Of a stretch of 64,000 nucleotides of DNA, positions 24,490 through 33,495 are shown in pieces. This stretch comes from UBA964 sp037444685 (GTDB taxonomy: Bacteria; Pseudomonadota; Gammaproteobacteria; Steroidobacterales; Steroidobacteraceae), in contig JBBILX010000001.1 in the NCBI GenBank assembly GCA_037444685.1, positions 186,001 through 250,000 of the forward strand. The letters run 5' to 3'. The notes below the pieces were generated by a model. The model had not been told where the DNA came from, did not search any database, and saw nothing but the letters and a program-made list of their open reading frames with translations. Position 1 is the first letter of the stretch. Every line of letters starts with the position of its first letter. Both the position numbers and the translations under genes were made by a program.

Positions 24490-27400
24490 ATGCGGCTGAC
24501 GAAAATCAAGCTCGCGGGCTTCAAGTCGTTCGTCGATCCGACGACGGTCTCCTTCCCGAGCAATCTCACCGGCGTGGTCGGCCCGAACGGCTGCGGCAAG
24601 TCCAACATCATCGACGCGGTGCGCTGGGTCATGGGCGAGCTGTCGGCCAAGCACCTGCGGGGCGATTCGATGGCGGACGTCATCTTCAACGGTTCGAGCG
24701 CGCGCAAGCCCGTTGGCAAGGCCTCGGTCGAGCTGCTGTTCGACAACAGCGACGGCAAGATCTCGGGGCCCTACGCCGCCTTCGCCGAGGTCTCGCTGCG
24801 GCGTGAGGTGCTGCGCGACGGCACCTCCCATTACTACATCAACGGGGCGCGCTGTCGTCGCAAGGACATCACGCAGCTGTTCCTCGGCACGGGCCTCGGG
24901 TCACGCAGCTACGCGATCATCGAGCAGGGCATGATCTCGCGCGTGATCGAGGCGAAGGCCGACGATATGCGCGCCTTCGTCGAGGAGGCTGCCGGCATCT
25001 CGCGCTACAAGGAGCGGCGCAAGGAGACCGAGAACCGCATCGCCGACACCCGCGAGAACCTCGAGAGGCTGCAGGACGTTCGGGACGAGGTCGACAAGCA
25101 GATCCGGCACCTGCAGCGCCAGGCGGCGACGGCCCGGCGCTACCAAGCCCTCAAGGAACGGGAGCGACGCCTGACGGCAGAGCTGCTCGCGTTGCGGCTC
25201 CGGGAGCTCGACAGCGGCGCGGAGATCCACGACAGCGCGCTGCGCGAGAAGGATCTGGCGATGCAGGCCGCGCTCGCCGAGCTGCGCGCCTGTGAGGCGG
25301 CGATCGAGAAGCAGCGCGCGTTCCATCTCGAGCGGAGCGAACGGGTGTCGCAGATTCAGGGGCGCTACTTCGCGGTCGGTGCGGAGATCACCCGCACGGA
25401 GCAGCAGATCGGATTCACCCGGGAGGCGCTCGAGCGAAAGCGGGGGGACCTCGCTCAGACCCGCGCGAGCCTTGACGAGCTCGCTGCACACATCGGCCGC
25501 GACCGCCACCAGTGCGCGTCGATCGAGGGTGAGCTCGCTCGTCTCGAGCCTGATCTCGACGCAGCCACCGCGACCGAGCGAGTCTGCACGGCCCGCCTCG
25601 AGGAGACCGAGGCGGCGCTCGCTGCCTGGCAGCAGCGCTGGGAGGAGTTCAACCGCCAGCTCGGCGCGGCGCACCAGACCACCCAGGTCGAGCGCGCGCG
25701 GATCGAGCAGCTCGAGCATCAGCTCCGGCGGCTGACCGGACAGGCGGACCGCCTTGCCGTCGAACGTGACGCACTGATCACGCAGGAGGCCTCGTCGCTG
25801 CTCGGCGAGCTCGCCGAGCGTGAGTTGGCGGCGCGCCTCGAGGCAGACGAGCTTGCGCGCTCACTCGGTGCGACCCTCAACGATGTGCAGCTGCTGCGCA
25901 CCCGCCAGCTGGAGCAGGAACAGGCGCTCGAAGCGGCCCGCGCCGCGCGCGAGCGGCTGCGCGCCGAGGTGCTCTCGCTCGAGGCACTGCAGAAGGCAGC
26001 ATTCGGCGCCTCTTCGGGCAAGGCATCACAGTGGCTGGAGTCGGCCGGGCTCGCTTCGCGGCCCCGGGCCGCTGAGGCGCTGCAGGTCGAGCATGGCTGG
26101 GAGCGCGCCGTGGAAACGGTGCTCGGCGACTATCTCGAGGCCATCTGTGTCGATGGTCTCGACGAGCTCGCCGATTCGCTGGCCGGAATCGGCGAGGCAC
26201 GCGTCGTCGTACTCGAACCGGGCGGAGACGCACCGCCCGGCGCACCGGGCACGCTGTCTTCGAAGGTGCGTGGCCCGCGGTCGCTCACTGATGTTCTCGG
26301 CTCGGTGCGCCTGGCCGGGACGCTCGGCGAGGCGCTGGTCGCGCGTCGCGGCCTGCGACCGGGCGAGTCGATCGTGACACGCGACGGCGAATGGCTCGGT
26401 GCCACGTGGTTGCGGGTCAATCGCGGCAACGATGCCCATGCGGGCGTCATCGAGCGCGAGCAGAGACTCAAGGGTCTGCGCGAGGAGTTCCGCGCGGCCG
26501 CTGCGCGGGTCGCGACGCTCGAAGACGACCTGAGCGGACTGCGCTCCCGCCTGGCGGGGGCCGAGGCGCTCCGTGACTCGATCCAGGGGCGCATCCAGGC
26601 GGCGCACCGCGCGCACGCCGACTTGCTCGGTCAGCTCGAAGCGACGCGGGTACGCTCCGAAGAATCGGTATTGCGCCGCGAGCGTATCGATCTCGAGGCG
26701 GCAGAAGTGACGCGCGAGCGCGGCGCGGCGCAGGAGGCCATCGCTCGCGCGCGCCTCGAACTCGAGCGCGGGCTCGCCGAACTCCAGGCTCTGGACGCCC
26801 GGCGCGCCGATCTCGACGCGGAACGCGAGGAGCGTCGCGAAGCGCTGGCGCAGGCGCGCGCCGCTGCAACCGCGGCCCAGATCGCGGCCCGTGACCTGTT
26901 GGTGCGGATTGAGAGCCGTCGGTCGACCCTGCAGTCGATGCAGGTCGGTCTCAGACGAATGGCTGAGCAGCAGCAGCAACAGCAGGCCCGGCTCGCAGAG
27001 CTGGAGAGCGAACTGGCCAGTGGCGATGCGCCGGTCATCGAGCTCGAGAATCTTCTCGGCGGATATCTCGCTCGCCGACTCGAGGTCGAGAGCGAACTGC
27101 AGTCGGCGCGCCGCGCGCTCGAGGAGGCCGACGCGGAACTGCGTGCGCTCGACGAGAAGAGGCTCGGCGCGGAGCAGCGTGTCAACGCCGCTCGCGAGCA
27201 GATGGAGCAGGCAAGACTCGCCGCGCAGGAGACCCGCGTCCGCCGCGAATCGATCGCCGAACAGTTCGGCGCGACTCAGTTCGTGCTAGAAGAGGTTCTG
27301 GCGGCTCTACCGGTCGAGTCAGCCGTGCCGGCCTGGGAGGACAACCTCGCCAGCGTGCGCGCCGAGATCGACAAGCTCGGGCAGGTCAACCTCGCGGCGA

Positions 27401-27990
27401 TCGACGAACTCAAGGAGAACACCGAACGCAAGGAGTACCTCGATCGGCAGCACGCCGACTTGACCTCGGCGCTGGACACCCTCGAACAGGCGATGCGCAA
27501 GATCGAGAAGGAGACTCGCGCCCGCTTCCAGGAGACGTTCGATCGGATCAATGCCGGTCTCAAGGAGAAGTTCCCGCGACTCTTCGGTGGCGGACATGCC
27601 TATCTCGAACTCGTCGGTGAAGATGCGCTGGAGGCCGGCGTTGCCGTCATGGCGCGGCCTCCGGGCAAGCGCAATGTCACGATCGCGCAACTCTCCGGCG
27701 GCGAGAAGGCACTGACCGCGGTGGCGCTCGTATTCTCGATCTTCGAACTCAACCCGGCGCCGTTCTGCCTCCTCGACGAGGTCGACGCGCCGCTCGATGA
27801 GAACAACGTCGAGCGTTTCTGCGACATCGTGCGCGAAATGGCGCAGCGGGTGCAGTTCATCTTCATCACTCACAACAAGGCAACGATGGAGCTCGCCTCG
27901 CAGCTGCTCGGCGTGACCATGAACGAGCCCGGCGTCTCGCGTCTCGTTGCGGTCGATGTCGACGAGGCGCTGCGCCTCGCGGCGAACTGA
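24490..27990 (+). CDS. smc: Chromosome partition protein SMC
   Basis: ATPase that organises and segregates the chromosome with ScpA and ScpB. 1166 residues from ATG at 24490 (GGGGGAG ten bases upstream; MRLTKIKLAGFKSF is the family start). N-terminal head with Walker A GPNGCGKS, two very long coiled coils (Arg/Glu/Ala/Leu-rich), a hinge near residues 510-650, then C-terminal head with signature LSGGEKALTAVAL and Walker B FCLLDEVDAPLD. A Gln run (residues ~822-827) lies in the second coil. Co-directional with zipA and ligA; scpA and scpB lie 10 kb downstream. Confidence 0.97.
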   Translation: MRLTKIKLAGFKSFVDPTTVSFPSNLTGVVGPNGCGKSNIIDAVRWVMGELSAKHLRGDSMADVIFNGSSARKPVGKASVELLFDNSDGKISGPYAAFAEVSLRREVLRDGTSHYYINGARCRRKDITQLFLGTGLGSRSYAIIEQGMISRVIEAKADDMRAFVEEAAGISRYKERRKETENRIADTRENLERLQDVRDEVDKQIRHLQRQAATARRYQALKERERRLTAELLALRLRELDSGAEIHDSALREKDLAMQAALAELRACEAAIEKQRAFHLERSERVSQIQGRYFAVGAEITRTEQQIGFTREALERKRGDLAQTRASLDELAAHIGRDRHQCASIEGELARLEPDLDAATATERVCTARLEETEAALAAWQQRWEEFNRQLGAAHQTTQVERARIEQLEHQLRRLTGQADRLAVERDALITQEASSLLGELAERELAARLEADELARSLGATLNDVQLLRTRQLEQEQALEAARAARERLRAEVLSLEALQKAAFGASSGKASQWLESAGLASRPRAAEALQVEHGWERAVETVLGDYLEAICVDGLDELADSLAGIGEARVVVLEPGGDAPPGAPGTLSSKVRGPRSLTDVLGSVRLAGTLGEALVARRGLRPGESIVTRDGEWLGATWLRVNRGNDAHAGVIEREQRLKGLREEFRAAAARVATLEDDLSGLRSRLAGAEALRDSIQGRIQAAHRAHADLLGQLEATRVRSEESVLRRERIDLEAAEVTRERGAAQEAIARARLELERGLAELQALDARRADLDAEREERREALAQARAAATAAQIAARDLLVRIESRRSTLQSMQVGLRRMAEQQQQQQARLAELESELASGDAPVIELENLLGGYLARRLEVESELQSARRALEEADAELRALDEKRLGAEQRVNAAREQMEQARLAAQETRVRRESIAEQFGATQFVLEEVLAALPVESAVPAWEDNLASVRAEIDKLGQVNLAAIDELKENTERKEYLDRQHADLTSALDTLEQAMRKIEKETRARFQETFDRINAGLKEKFPRLFGGGHAYLELVGEDALEAGVAVMARPPGKRNVTIAQLSGGEKALTAVALVFSIFELNPAPFCLLDEVDAPLDENNVERFCDIVREMAQRVQFIFITHNKATMELASQLLGVTMNEPGVSRLVAVDVDEALRLAAN

Positions 27991-27993
27991 ACG

Positions 27994-28860
27994 ATGTCGG
28001 AACTGCGCTGGTCGCTGCTCGCGCTCGGCGTCCTGTTCATCGTCGGGCTGCTCATCTGGGAGCGGCGGCGGCGCGGCGGCATCGTGCCTGGCGCAGACAC
28101 GGTCGGCCCCGCCGAGACGGCACCGGCCCACGATGCTGGTCGCGGCTCGCGCGAGGCAGCGGAGGACCCGCACGGCCCGGGGTATGGAGCCGCGACAGCC
28201 GTCGCGCGTCGCGAGCCGATCCGCGAGCCGCCCGTCGTCGAGATCGTCGATCCTGCCGTCGAGGGGCTGACAGAAGGTCCGAGTGTCTTCAGCTTGCCGG
28301 TGGTGTCCGCTTCCCACGGCCCCGAGATCGGCGCGGGGGCAGTCGAGCGCGCGGCCCAATGGCTCGCGGAGACGCAGCCTTCGGTGCAGCGCGACGCCGG
28401 CTCGACGCGTCCGCGGTTGCGCCTCGACTGGCCCGACGACGCCTCCCGCCGCATTGTCGCGTTGCGCGTGGTGGCCCGGGCGGGTGAGCGTTTGACGGGT
28501 GGCGCGGTCCGCCAGGCGCTCCAGGGCGAGGGGTTCGAGCACGGCGAGTTCGGGATCTTCCATCTGCCGCTCGACGACGGGCGCGTGCTGCTCAGCGCCG
28601 CCAATCTCACCAAGCCGGGCAGCTTCGACCTCGAGAAAATGGACACCGAGCGACTGTTCGGTCTGAACGTCTTCGCCGTCCTGCCCGGTCCCCTCGAGTC
28701 GACCGAGGCCTTCGACCGTCTGTGCGCGGTGGCCGGCACACTCGCGCAGCGCCTGCGTGGCGAACTGCGCGACACGCAGGGTCAGCCGCTCAGTCCCGCG
28801 CGACTCGCCGAGTTGCGCCGCGAGGCGCAGGGTACGGCCGCGCCGGGGCCCGCGACGTGA
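27994..28860 (+). CDS. zipA: Cell division protein ZipA
   Basis: Inner-membrane anchor of FtsZ at the division septum. 288 residues: an N-terminal transmembrane helix (LLALGVLFIVGLLIW, 9-23), an Arg-rich stop, a flexible linker, and the C-terminal FtsZ-binding domain (~140-270) with FGIFHLPLDDGRVLLSAANL and the PGSFDLEKMDTERLFGLNVF segment typical of ZipA. Starts three bases after smc and overlaps ligA by four bases (GTGA), the usual zipA-ligA order. Confidence 0.94.
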   Translation: MSELRWSLLALGVLFIVGLLIWERRRRGGIVPGADTVGPAETAPAHDAGRGSREAAEDPHGPGYGAATAVARREPIREPPVVEIVDPAVEGLTEGPSVFSLPVVSASHGPEIGAGAVERAAQWLAETQPSVQRDAGSTRPRLRLDWPDDASRRIVALRVVARAGERLTGGAVRQALQGEGFEHGEFGIFHLPLDDGRVLLSAANLTKPGSFDLEKMDTERLFGLNVFAVLPGPLESTEAFDRLCAVAGTLAQRLRGELRDTQGQPLSPARLAELRREAQGTAAPGPAT

Positions 28861-30884
28861 AGTCCGGGAGCGCGGCCGCACGGCGCGCCGCCGAACTGCG
28901 CGCGGCGATCGAGCATCACAACTACCGTTATTACGTTCTCGACGACCCCGAGATCAGCGACGCCGAGTTCGACTCCCTGCTGCGTGAACTGCAGCAGATC
29001 GAGGCAGAGTATCCGGAGCTCGCGACGCCCGATTCGCCGACGCAGCGCGTCGGTGGCACGCCGGCGACCGCTTTTCCGACCCTGCGCCACCGCATTCCGA
29101 TGCTGTCGCTCGACAATGCCTTTTCGGACGAGGAGGTCATCGCTTTCGATCGCCGTGTCCGCGAGCGTCTCGGGCGCGACGGGCAGATCGATTACGCCGC
29201 CGAGCCCAAGCTCGATGGGCTCGCTGTCAGCGTGGTCTACGAAGGTGGCCGGCTTCGCCATGCCGCGACGCGCGGCGATGGCGTGACCGGCGAGGACGTG
29301 ACCGCGAACGTACGCACGATCCGCTCGGTGCCGCTACGCCTTCGGCCCGGTGCGCCGACGCTTCTCGAGGTGCGCGGCGAGGTGTACCTGCCCGTGGCGG
29401 GTTTCCTCGCACTGAATGCGCGGGCCGCGGAGCGCGGCGAAAGGACGTTTGTGAATCCGCGCAATGCGGCGGCAGGCAGTCTGCGGCAACTCGACCCGCG
29501 AGTCACGGCCGCGCGCCCGCTCGATGTGTTTTTCTACGCGGTGGGCGTCGTCGAGGGCGGCGCGGTGCCCGACCGGCAGAGCGAACTCGCCGGCGCGCTG
29601 CAAGAGTGGGGGCTGCGCACGTGTCCGGAGGCCGCTCTCGTGGTCGGCGTCCGGGGCTGTCTCGATTACTTCCACCGCATCGGTGCGCGTCGCCCTGAGC
29701 TGCCGTACCAGATCGACGGCGTCGTCTACAAGGTGGACAGACGAGCCGATCGCGAGGCGCTGGGATCCGTCTCGCGCGCGCCGCGCTGGGCCATCGCCCA
29801 CAAGTTCCCGGCCGAGGAGACCCAGACCCGCGTGCTCGACGTCGAGTTCCAGGTCGGCCGGACGGGTGCGGTGACGCCGGTGGCGCGTCTCGCGCCCGTG
29901 TTCGTCGGCGGCGTCACGGTCAGCAACGCCACGCTGCACAACATGGACGAACTCGAGCGCAAGGACGTGCGTATCGGCGATACCGTCGTCGTGCGCAGGG
30001 CGGGTGACGTGATTCCCGAGGTGGTGCGAGTCCTCGTCAAACAGCGACCGCACGACGCGCGGCGCGTGGGCCTACCGTCCCGCTGCCCGGTCTGCGGCTC
30101 GCTTGTGAAGCGTGAGGAAGGGGAGGCGATAGCCCGCTGCACGGGCGGCTACGCCTGCGCTGCCCAGCGCCGCGAGCGCATCCTGCACTTCGCGTCGCGA
30201 CGTGCCATGGACATCGAAGGTCTCGGTGACAAGCTCGTCGACCAGCTCGTCACGGCGGGCCTCGTCGACGATCCGGCCGACCTCTACGAACTGACGGTGG
30301 ATCAGCTCGCTGCGCTCGACCGGATGGGGCAGCGTTCGGCCGAGAAGCTCATTGCCGCGATCGAGCGCAGCCGCGAGACCAGCCTGCCCCGATTCCTGTT
30401 TGCGCTTGGAATCCGCGACGTTGGCGAGGCAACCGCGCTTGCCTTGGCGCAGCATTTCGGTGCGCTCGAGCCGCTGATGCAGGCCGATGCCGCAGAGATC
30501 GAACAGGTTCCGGACGTGGGGCCCGTCGTGGCGGCGCGGGTCACGGCCTTCTTTGCCGATCCGAGGAATCGGCGGATCATCGAGCGCCTGCGCAAGGCCG
30601 GCGTGCACTGGCGCAATCTCGCGGCTACCGCTGGGGCCGCCCAGCCGCTCGCCGGCAAGACCTTCGTGCTGACCGGCACCCTCGCGTCGCTGACCCGCGA
30701 CCAGGCGGGAGAGCGGTTGCGCGCGCTCGGCGCCAAGGTGGCCGGCAGCGTGTCGCGGAAGACGGATTACGTGGTGGCCGGTGCCGATGCCGGCTCCAAG
30801 CTCCAGAAGGCCCACGAACTCGGGGTTCCTGTGCTCGACGAGCGGGCGCTGCTCGAACTGCTCGAGCGCGGGCGCCTGGGCTGA
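28857..30884 (+). CDS. ligA: NAD-dependent DNA ligase
   Basis: Seals nicks using NAD. 675 residues from GTG at 28857, overlapping the zipA stop. Order: Ia domain (HNYRYYVLDDPEISDAEFD), adenylation domain with Lys118 in AEPKLDGLAVS, OB domain, Cys4 zinc finger (CPVC ... CTGGYAC), helix-hairpin-helix repeats and a C-terminal BRCT domain (AGKTFVLTGTLASLTRDQA). All NAD-ligase signatures are intact. The upstream open frame (from 28722) is inside zipA and was rejected. Confidence 0.97.
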   Translation: MKSGSAAARRAAELRAAIEHHNYRYYVLDDPEISDAEFDSLLRELQQIEAEYPELATPDSPTQRVGGTPATAFPTLRHRIPMLSLDNAFSDEEVIAFDRRVRERLGRDGQIDYAAEPKLDGLAVSVVYEGGRLRHAATRGDGVTGEDVTANVRTIRSVPLRLRPGAPTLLEVRGEVYLPVAGFLALNARAAERGERTFVNPRNAAAGSLRQLDPRVTAARPLDVFFYAVGVVEGGAVPDRQSELAGALQEWGLRTCPEAALVVGVRGCLDYFHRIGARRPELPYQIDGVVYKVDRRADREALGSVSRAPRWAIAHKFPAEETQTRVLDVEFQVGRTGAVTPVARLAPVFVGGVTVSNATLHNMDELERKDVRIGDTVVVRRAGDVIPEVVRVLVKQRPHDARRVGLPSRCPVCGSLVKREEGEAIARCTGGYACAAQRRERILHFASRRAMDIEGLGDKLVDQLVTAGLVDDPADLYELTVDQLAALDRMGQRSAEKLIAAIERSRETSLPRFLFALGIRDVGEATALALAQHFGALEPLMQADAAEIEQVPDVGPVVAARVTAFFADPRNRRIIERLRKAGVHWRNLAATAGAAQPLAGKTFVLTGTLASLTRDQAGERLRALGAKVAGSVSRKTDYVVAGADAGSKLQKAHELGVPVLDERALLELLERGRLG

Positions 30885-30944
30885 GCGCGAACGGGACGCA
30901 GACGGAGCAGGCGGCCCCGCCGCGCCCGGTTTGCGGCCGCGGCC

Positions 30945-31769
30945 TCAGAGCTTGGTCTCGATCTTCGCCGCTTTCTGCAGCTCCTCGGCGTAGCTGCGGA
31001 ACTTCTTCGCGAGCACGACCTGACTGAGTTGATCCTTGACCTGGTCGAACGGAGGAGGCTGCACCTCACGCGTGTCGTCGAGCCGGATGACGTGCCAGCC
31101 GAACTGGCTCTGCACGGGTTTCATTGTCATTTCGCCTTTCTTGAGCGACATCACCGCGTCGGCGAACGGCTTGACCATGGACTGCGGCGCGAACCAGTCG
31201 AGGTCGCCACCGCGTTCCTTGGAGGCGTCGATGGAATCACGTCGTGCGACATCCTCGAAGCGGGCGCCCTTGCGGATCCGCTCGATCACGTCGTTGGCGA
31301 ATGCCTCGGTCTGCACGAGGATGTGCCGCGCGCGATACTCGGTCTTCGGCATCTGCGCCACCTGCGTCTCGTACTCGGCCCGAAGTTCGGCCTCGGTCGG
31401 CGTCTTGTCTTTGAGGTATCTGGACTGCATCGCGCGCTGCAGGACCTCGAGCCGGACGAGTTCGAGCTGTGCCGCGACCTCCTTGTCCTGATCGACCTTG
31501 TCCTTGACGGCCTGGCCAGCGACGGCGAAGCCGCGCAACAGGGAGTCGAGCGCCTCCTTGCGCTGCTCGGCCGACAACTGCGCAGGATCGCGACCGCCGC
31601 TCGCAGCGCGGATGTAGAAGTCGAGCAGACCACGGGAGATCGTCTTGCCATCGATCGTCGCGACGGCCTCGCTGCCCGGATCCTTGGCCATGTCGCCGCC
31701 GCCCGCGCCGCCCTGGCAGGCGGTGAGTCCGAGCGCAAGGCCTACCCACACGATTCTGGAGATCTTCAT
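30945..31769 (-). CDS. Parvulin-type peptidyl-prolyl isomerase lipoprotein
   Basis: Periplasmic PpiC/SurA-like folding factor. 274 residues: lipobox LTAC (Cys18), then a SurA-N-like helical chaperone region, then a parvulin domain at about residues 140-240 (YRARHILVQTEAFANDVIE, SKERGGDLDWFAPQSMVKPF, SQFGWHVIRLDD). The presence of a signal and lipid anchor places it in the periplasm, probably membrane-bound. Last gene of yciB-bolA-ppi, an arrangement also known in Xanthomonas-like genomes. Confidence 0.9.
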   Translation of the reverse strand: MKISRIVWVGLALGLTACQGGAGGGDMAKDPGSEAVATIDGKTISRGLLDFYIRAASGGRDPAQLSAEQRKEALDSLLRGFAVAGQAVKDKVDQDKEVAAQLELVRLEVLQRAMQSRYLKDKTPTEAELRAEYETQVAQMPKTEYRARHILVQTEAFANDVIERIRKGARFEDVARRDSIDASKERGGDLDWFAPQSMVKPFADAVMSLKKGEMTMKPVQSQFGWHVIRLDDTREVQPPPFDQVKDQLSQVVLAKKFRSYAEELQKAAKIETKL

Positions 31770-31811
31770 GCTGGATTTCTCGGGGTGTTGTGAAGCGGTG
31801 AAAACCGAAAG

Positions 31812-32069
31812 CTAATCCGCCTTGGCATCGATGGACAGGGCGTGCACGTCCCTGCCCATGAGGTCGGCAACGGCGGCGTAGACGAGGCGATGGCGGGCCA
31901 GCGGCGCAAGGCCCGCGAACTTACTCGAGACGATCCGAACGTGGTAGTGCCCCCCCTCGCGGGCGCCGGCGTGTCCGGCGTGCAGGGCACTGTCGTCGCG
32001 CAGTTCGAGTTCGCTGGGTTCGAGCGCGAGCAGTCGCTCGCGGAGACGGTCGAGGCGGCTGCAGGTCAA
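31812..32069 (-). CDS. BolA family protein
   Basis: 85-residue BolA/IbaG-type protein, a partner of monothiol glutaredoxins in iron-sulfur metabolism. The fold is seen in SRLDRLRERLLALEPSELEL, then the conserved GGHYHVRIVSSKFAGLAPLARHR segment (split here as GGHYHVRIVSSKF and LARHRLVYAAVADLMG). The TTG at 32069 is the start because it overlaps the yciB stop as TTGA and matches family length; no ATG is available. The conserved His in RHRLVY is present. Confidence 0.88.
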   Translation of the reverse strand: MTCSRLDRLRERLLALEPSELELRDDSALHAGHAGAREGGHYHVRIVSSKFAGLAPLARHRLVYAAVADLMGRDVHALSIDAKAD

Positions 32070-32635
32070 GGGTTCGGTCCTCGACCGGCAGGAGCGTCGG
32101 TCGCCGGCGCCTGGCGTTGCAGCCAAAGGGCCTGGGCGATCACGAACAAGAAGGTCAGGGCCGTGATGCCGAACACCTTGAATTTGACCCAGGTCTGCTC
32201 GTCGAGCAGTCTCGCGACGGCGAGATTTGCGGCACCCATCGCGACGTAAAAGGCCACCCACGCGCCGTTGAGTCGGAACCAGACTGTCCGGGAGACGTGC
32301 AGGTCGGGCATCGCGGCCCCGATCAGTCGCTGTACCAGCGGTCGGGCGGCGAACCACTGGCTGACGAGAAAGGCGAGGCCGAGGCCCCAGAAGAACACGG
32401 TCGGCTTCCACTGGATGAAGCGTTCATCGCGGAGCAGCAGCGTGATCGCGCCGAAGACGAGCACGAGCGCCGTGCTGATGCCGAGCAGGGAACTGACCTT
32501 GCGCGTGCGAAGCCAAGTGGCCGCCACGAGCAGGCACATCGCGATCATCAGGACGCCCGTCGCGACGTAAATGCCGTGCTGGTAGTACGAGCCCACGAAG
32601 GCGACGAGCGGCAGGAATTCGAGCAGGGCATGCAT
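32066..32635 (-). CDS. yciB: Inner-membrane septation protein A (YciB/IspA family)
   Basis: 189 residues with about five hydrophobic helices; family features are MHALLEFLPLVAFVGSYY at the start, the QWKPTVFFWGLGLAFLVSQW segment in the middle and FKVFGITALTFLFVIAQALW near the end. E. coli YciB affects envelope integrity and septation. Overlaps the following bolA gene (TTGA). It is divergent from yciO with only 32 bases between the start codons. Confidence 0.93.
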   Translation of the reverse strand: MHALLEFLPLVAFVGSYYQHGIYVATGVLMIAMCLLVAATWLRTRKVSSLLGISTALVLVFGAITLLLRDERFIQWKPTVFFWGLGLAFLVSQWFAARPLVQRLIGAAMPDLHVSRTVWFRLNGAWVAFYVAMGAANLAVARLLDEQTWVKFKVFGITALTFLFVIAQALWLQRQAPATDAPAGRGPNP

Positions 32636-32667
32636 GAGCGGGGGCGGACGGGAGAGGAGAGCCGCGT

Positions 32668-33354
32668 ATGATATCGGAGGTCGGCGCGGGACGGGACACC
32701 GTGCCGGCCACCGAGGTTCCCTTGCCCGCTGCCTACCTGCCCCTGCATCCGCAGACGCCCCAGACCCGGCTGATCCGGCAGGCGGTGGACATCGTGCGTG
32801 CGGGCGGCGTCATCGCCTATCCCACGGACTCCTGCTACGCGCTCGGCTGCCACATCGGCGACAAGGATGCCCTCGAGCGGATCCGCCGCATCCGGCAGGC
32901 AGATCGCCACCACCACTTCACGCTCGTCTGCCGTGACCTGACCGAGATCGCGCGCTACGCGCGCATAGAGACCTGGCAGTTCAGGATGCTCAAGGCCGCC
33001 ACTCCAGGGCCCTACACTTTCCTGTTGCCGGCCGGCCGCGAGGTCCCGCGCCGGCTCCAGCACGAGAAGCGCCGCTCGATCGGCTTGCGTGTTCCGGGTC
33101 ATCCCGTGCCTCGACTACTGCTGCAGGAACTCGGCGAGCCTCTCATGAGCTCGACTTTGATATTGCCCGGCGAGCCGCTGCCGTTGACCGACGGACGGCA
33201 GATCGAACAGCGCCTGGGGCACGAGCTCGACGCCATCCTCGATGGTGGCCATTGCGGCATCGAGCCGACGACCGTGATCGACATGGTTAGCCAACCGCCG
33301 ATCGTCACCCGTGTTGGCAGGGGCAGCGTCGCGCCCTTCGGGATCGCAGGCTGA
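32668..33354 (+). CDS. yciO: YciO-type Sua5/YrdC family protein
   Basis: 228 residues. The YrdC/Sua5 fold (threonylcarbamoyl-AMP synthase superfamily) is clear: GGVIAYPTDSCYALGCHIGD, NHF-type HHHFTLVCRDL, ATPGPYTFLL, KRRSIGLRVPGHP, and PTTVIDM. These match E. coli YciO more closely than TsaC, and YciO does not replace TsaC efficiently, so the cellular role is uncertain. The ATG at 32668 follows a purine-rich GGGAGAGGAGAG. Co-directional with trpS. Confidence 0.9.
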   Translation: MISEVGAGRDTVPATEVPLPAAYLPLHPQTPQTRLIRQAVDIVRAGGVIAYPTDSCYALGCHIGDKDALERIRRIRQADRHHHFTLVCRDLTEIARYARIETWQFRMLKAATPGPYTFLLPAGREVPRRLQHEKRRSIGLRVPGHPVPRLLLQELGEPLMSSTLILPGEPLPLTDGRQIEQRLGHELDAILDGGHCGIEPTTVIDMVSQPPIVTRVGRGSVAPFGIAG

Positions 33355-33361
33355 GGTTCGC

Positions 33362-33495
33362 TATACTTCGGCAGGGCGGCCGAGGTGCGGGCCAGCGGGC
33401 GCATTGGGTCGCCGAAGAAAAAGTCATTAAAACAAAAGCTTATGTATTCTTTTTCATGTGAATTGCGTTTGACGTTGCCGGGCGGCAGCGCATGA
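33362..33495 (+). promoter_or_regulatory. trpS upstream region with AT-rich patch and a 17-codon reading frame
   Basis: TATACT at 33362-33367 is a candidate -10 without a good -35. A strikingly AT-rich patch at 33415-33460 is bounded by GAAAAAG (33417-33423) and CTTTTTC (33449-33455), complementary 7-mers. An ATG at 33442 opens 17 codons ending in a TGA (33493-33495) that overlaps the trpS ATG as ATGA. The mini-frame has no Trp codon and no good ribosome-binding site, so classical attenuation is unlikely. Confidence 0.4.

Noticed and set aside
33442..33495. Classical trp attenuator leader peptide
   Set aside because: The mini-frame has no Trp codon and no intrinsic terminator lies before trpS.
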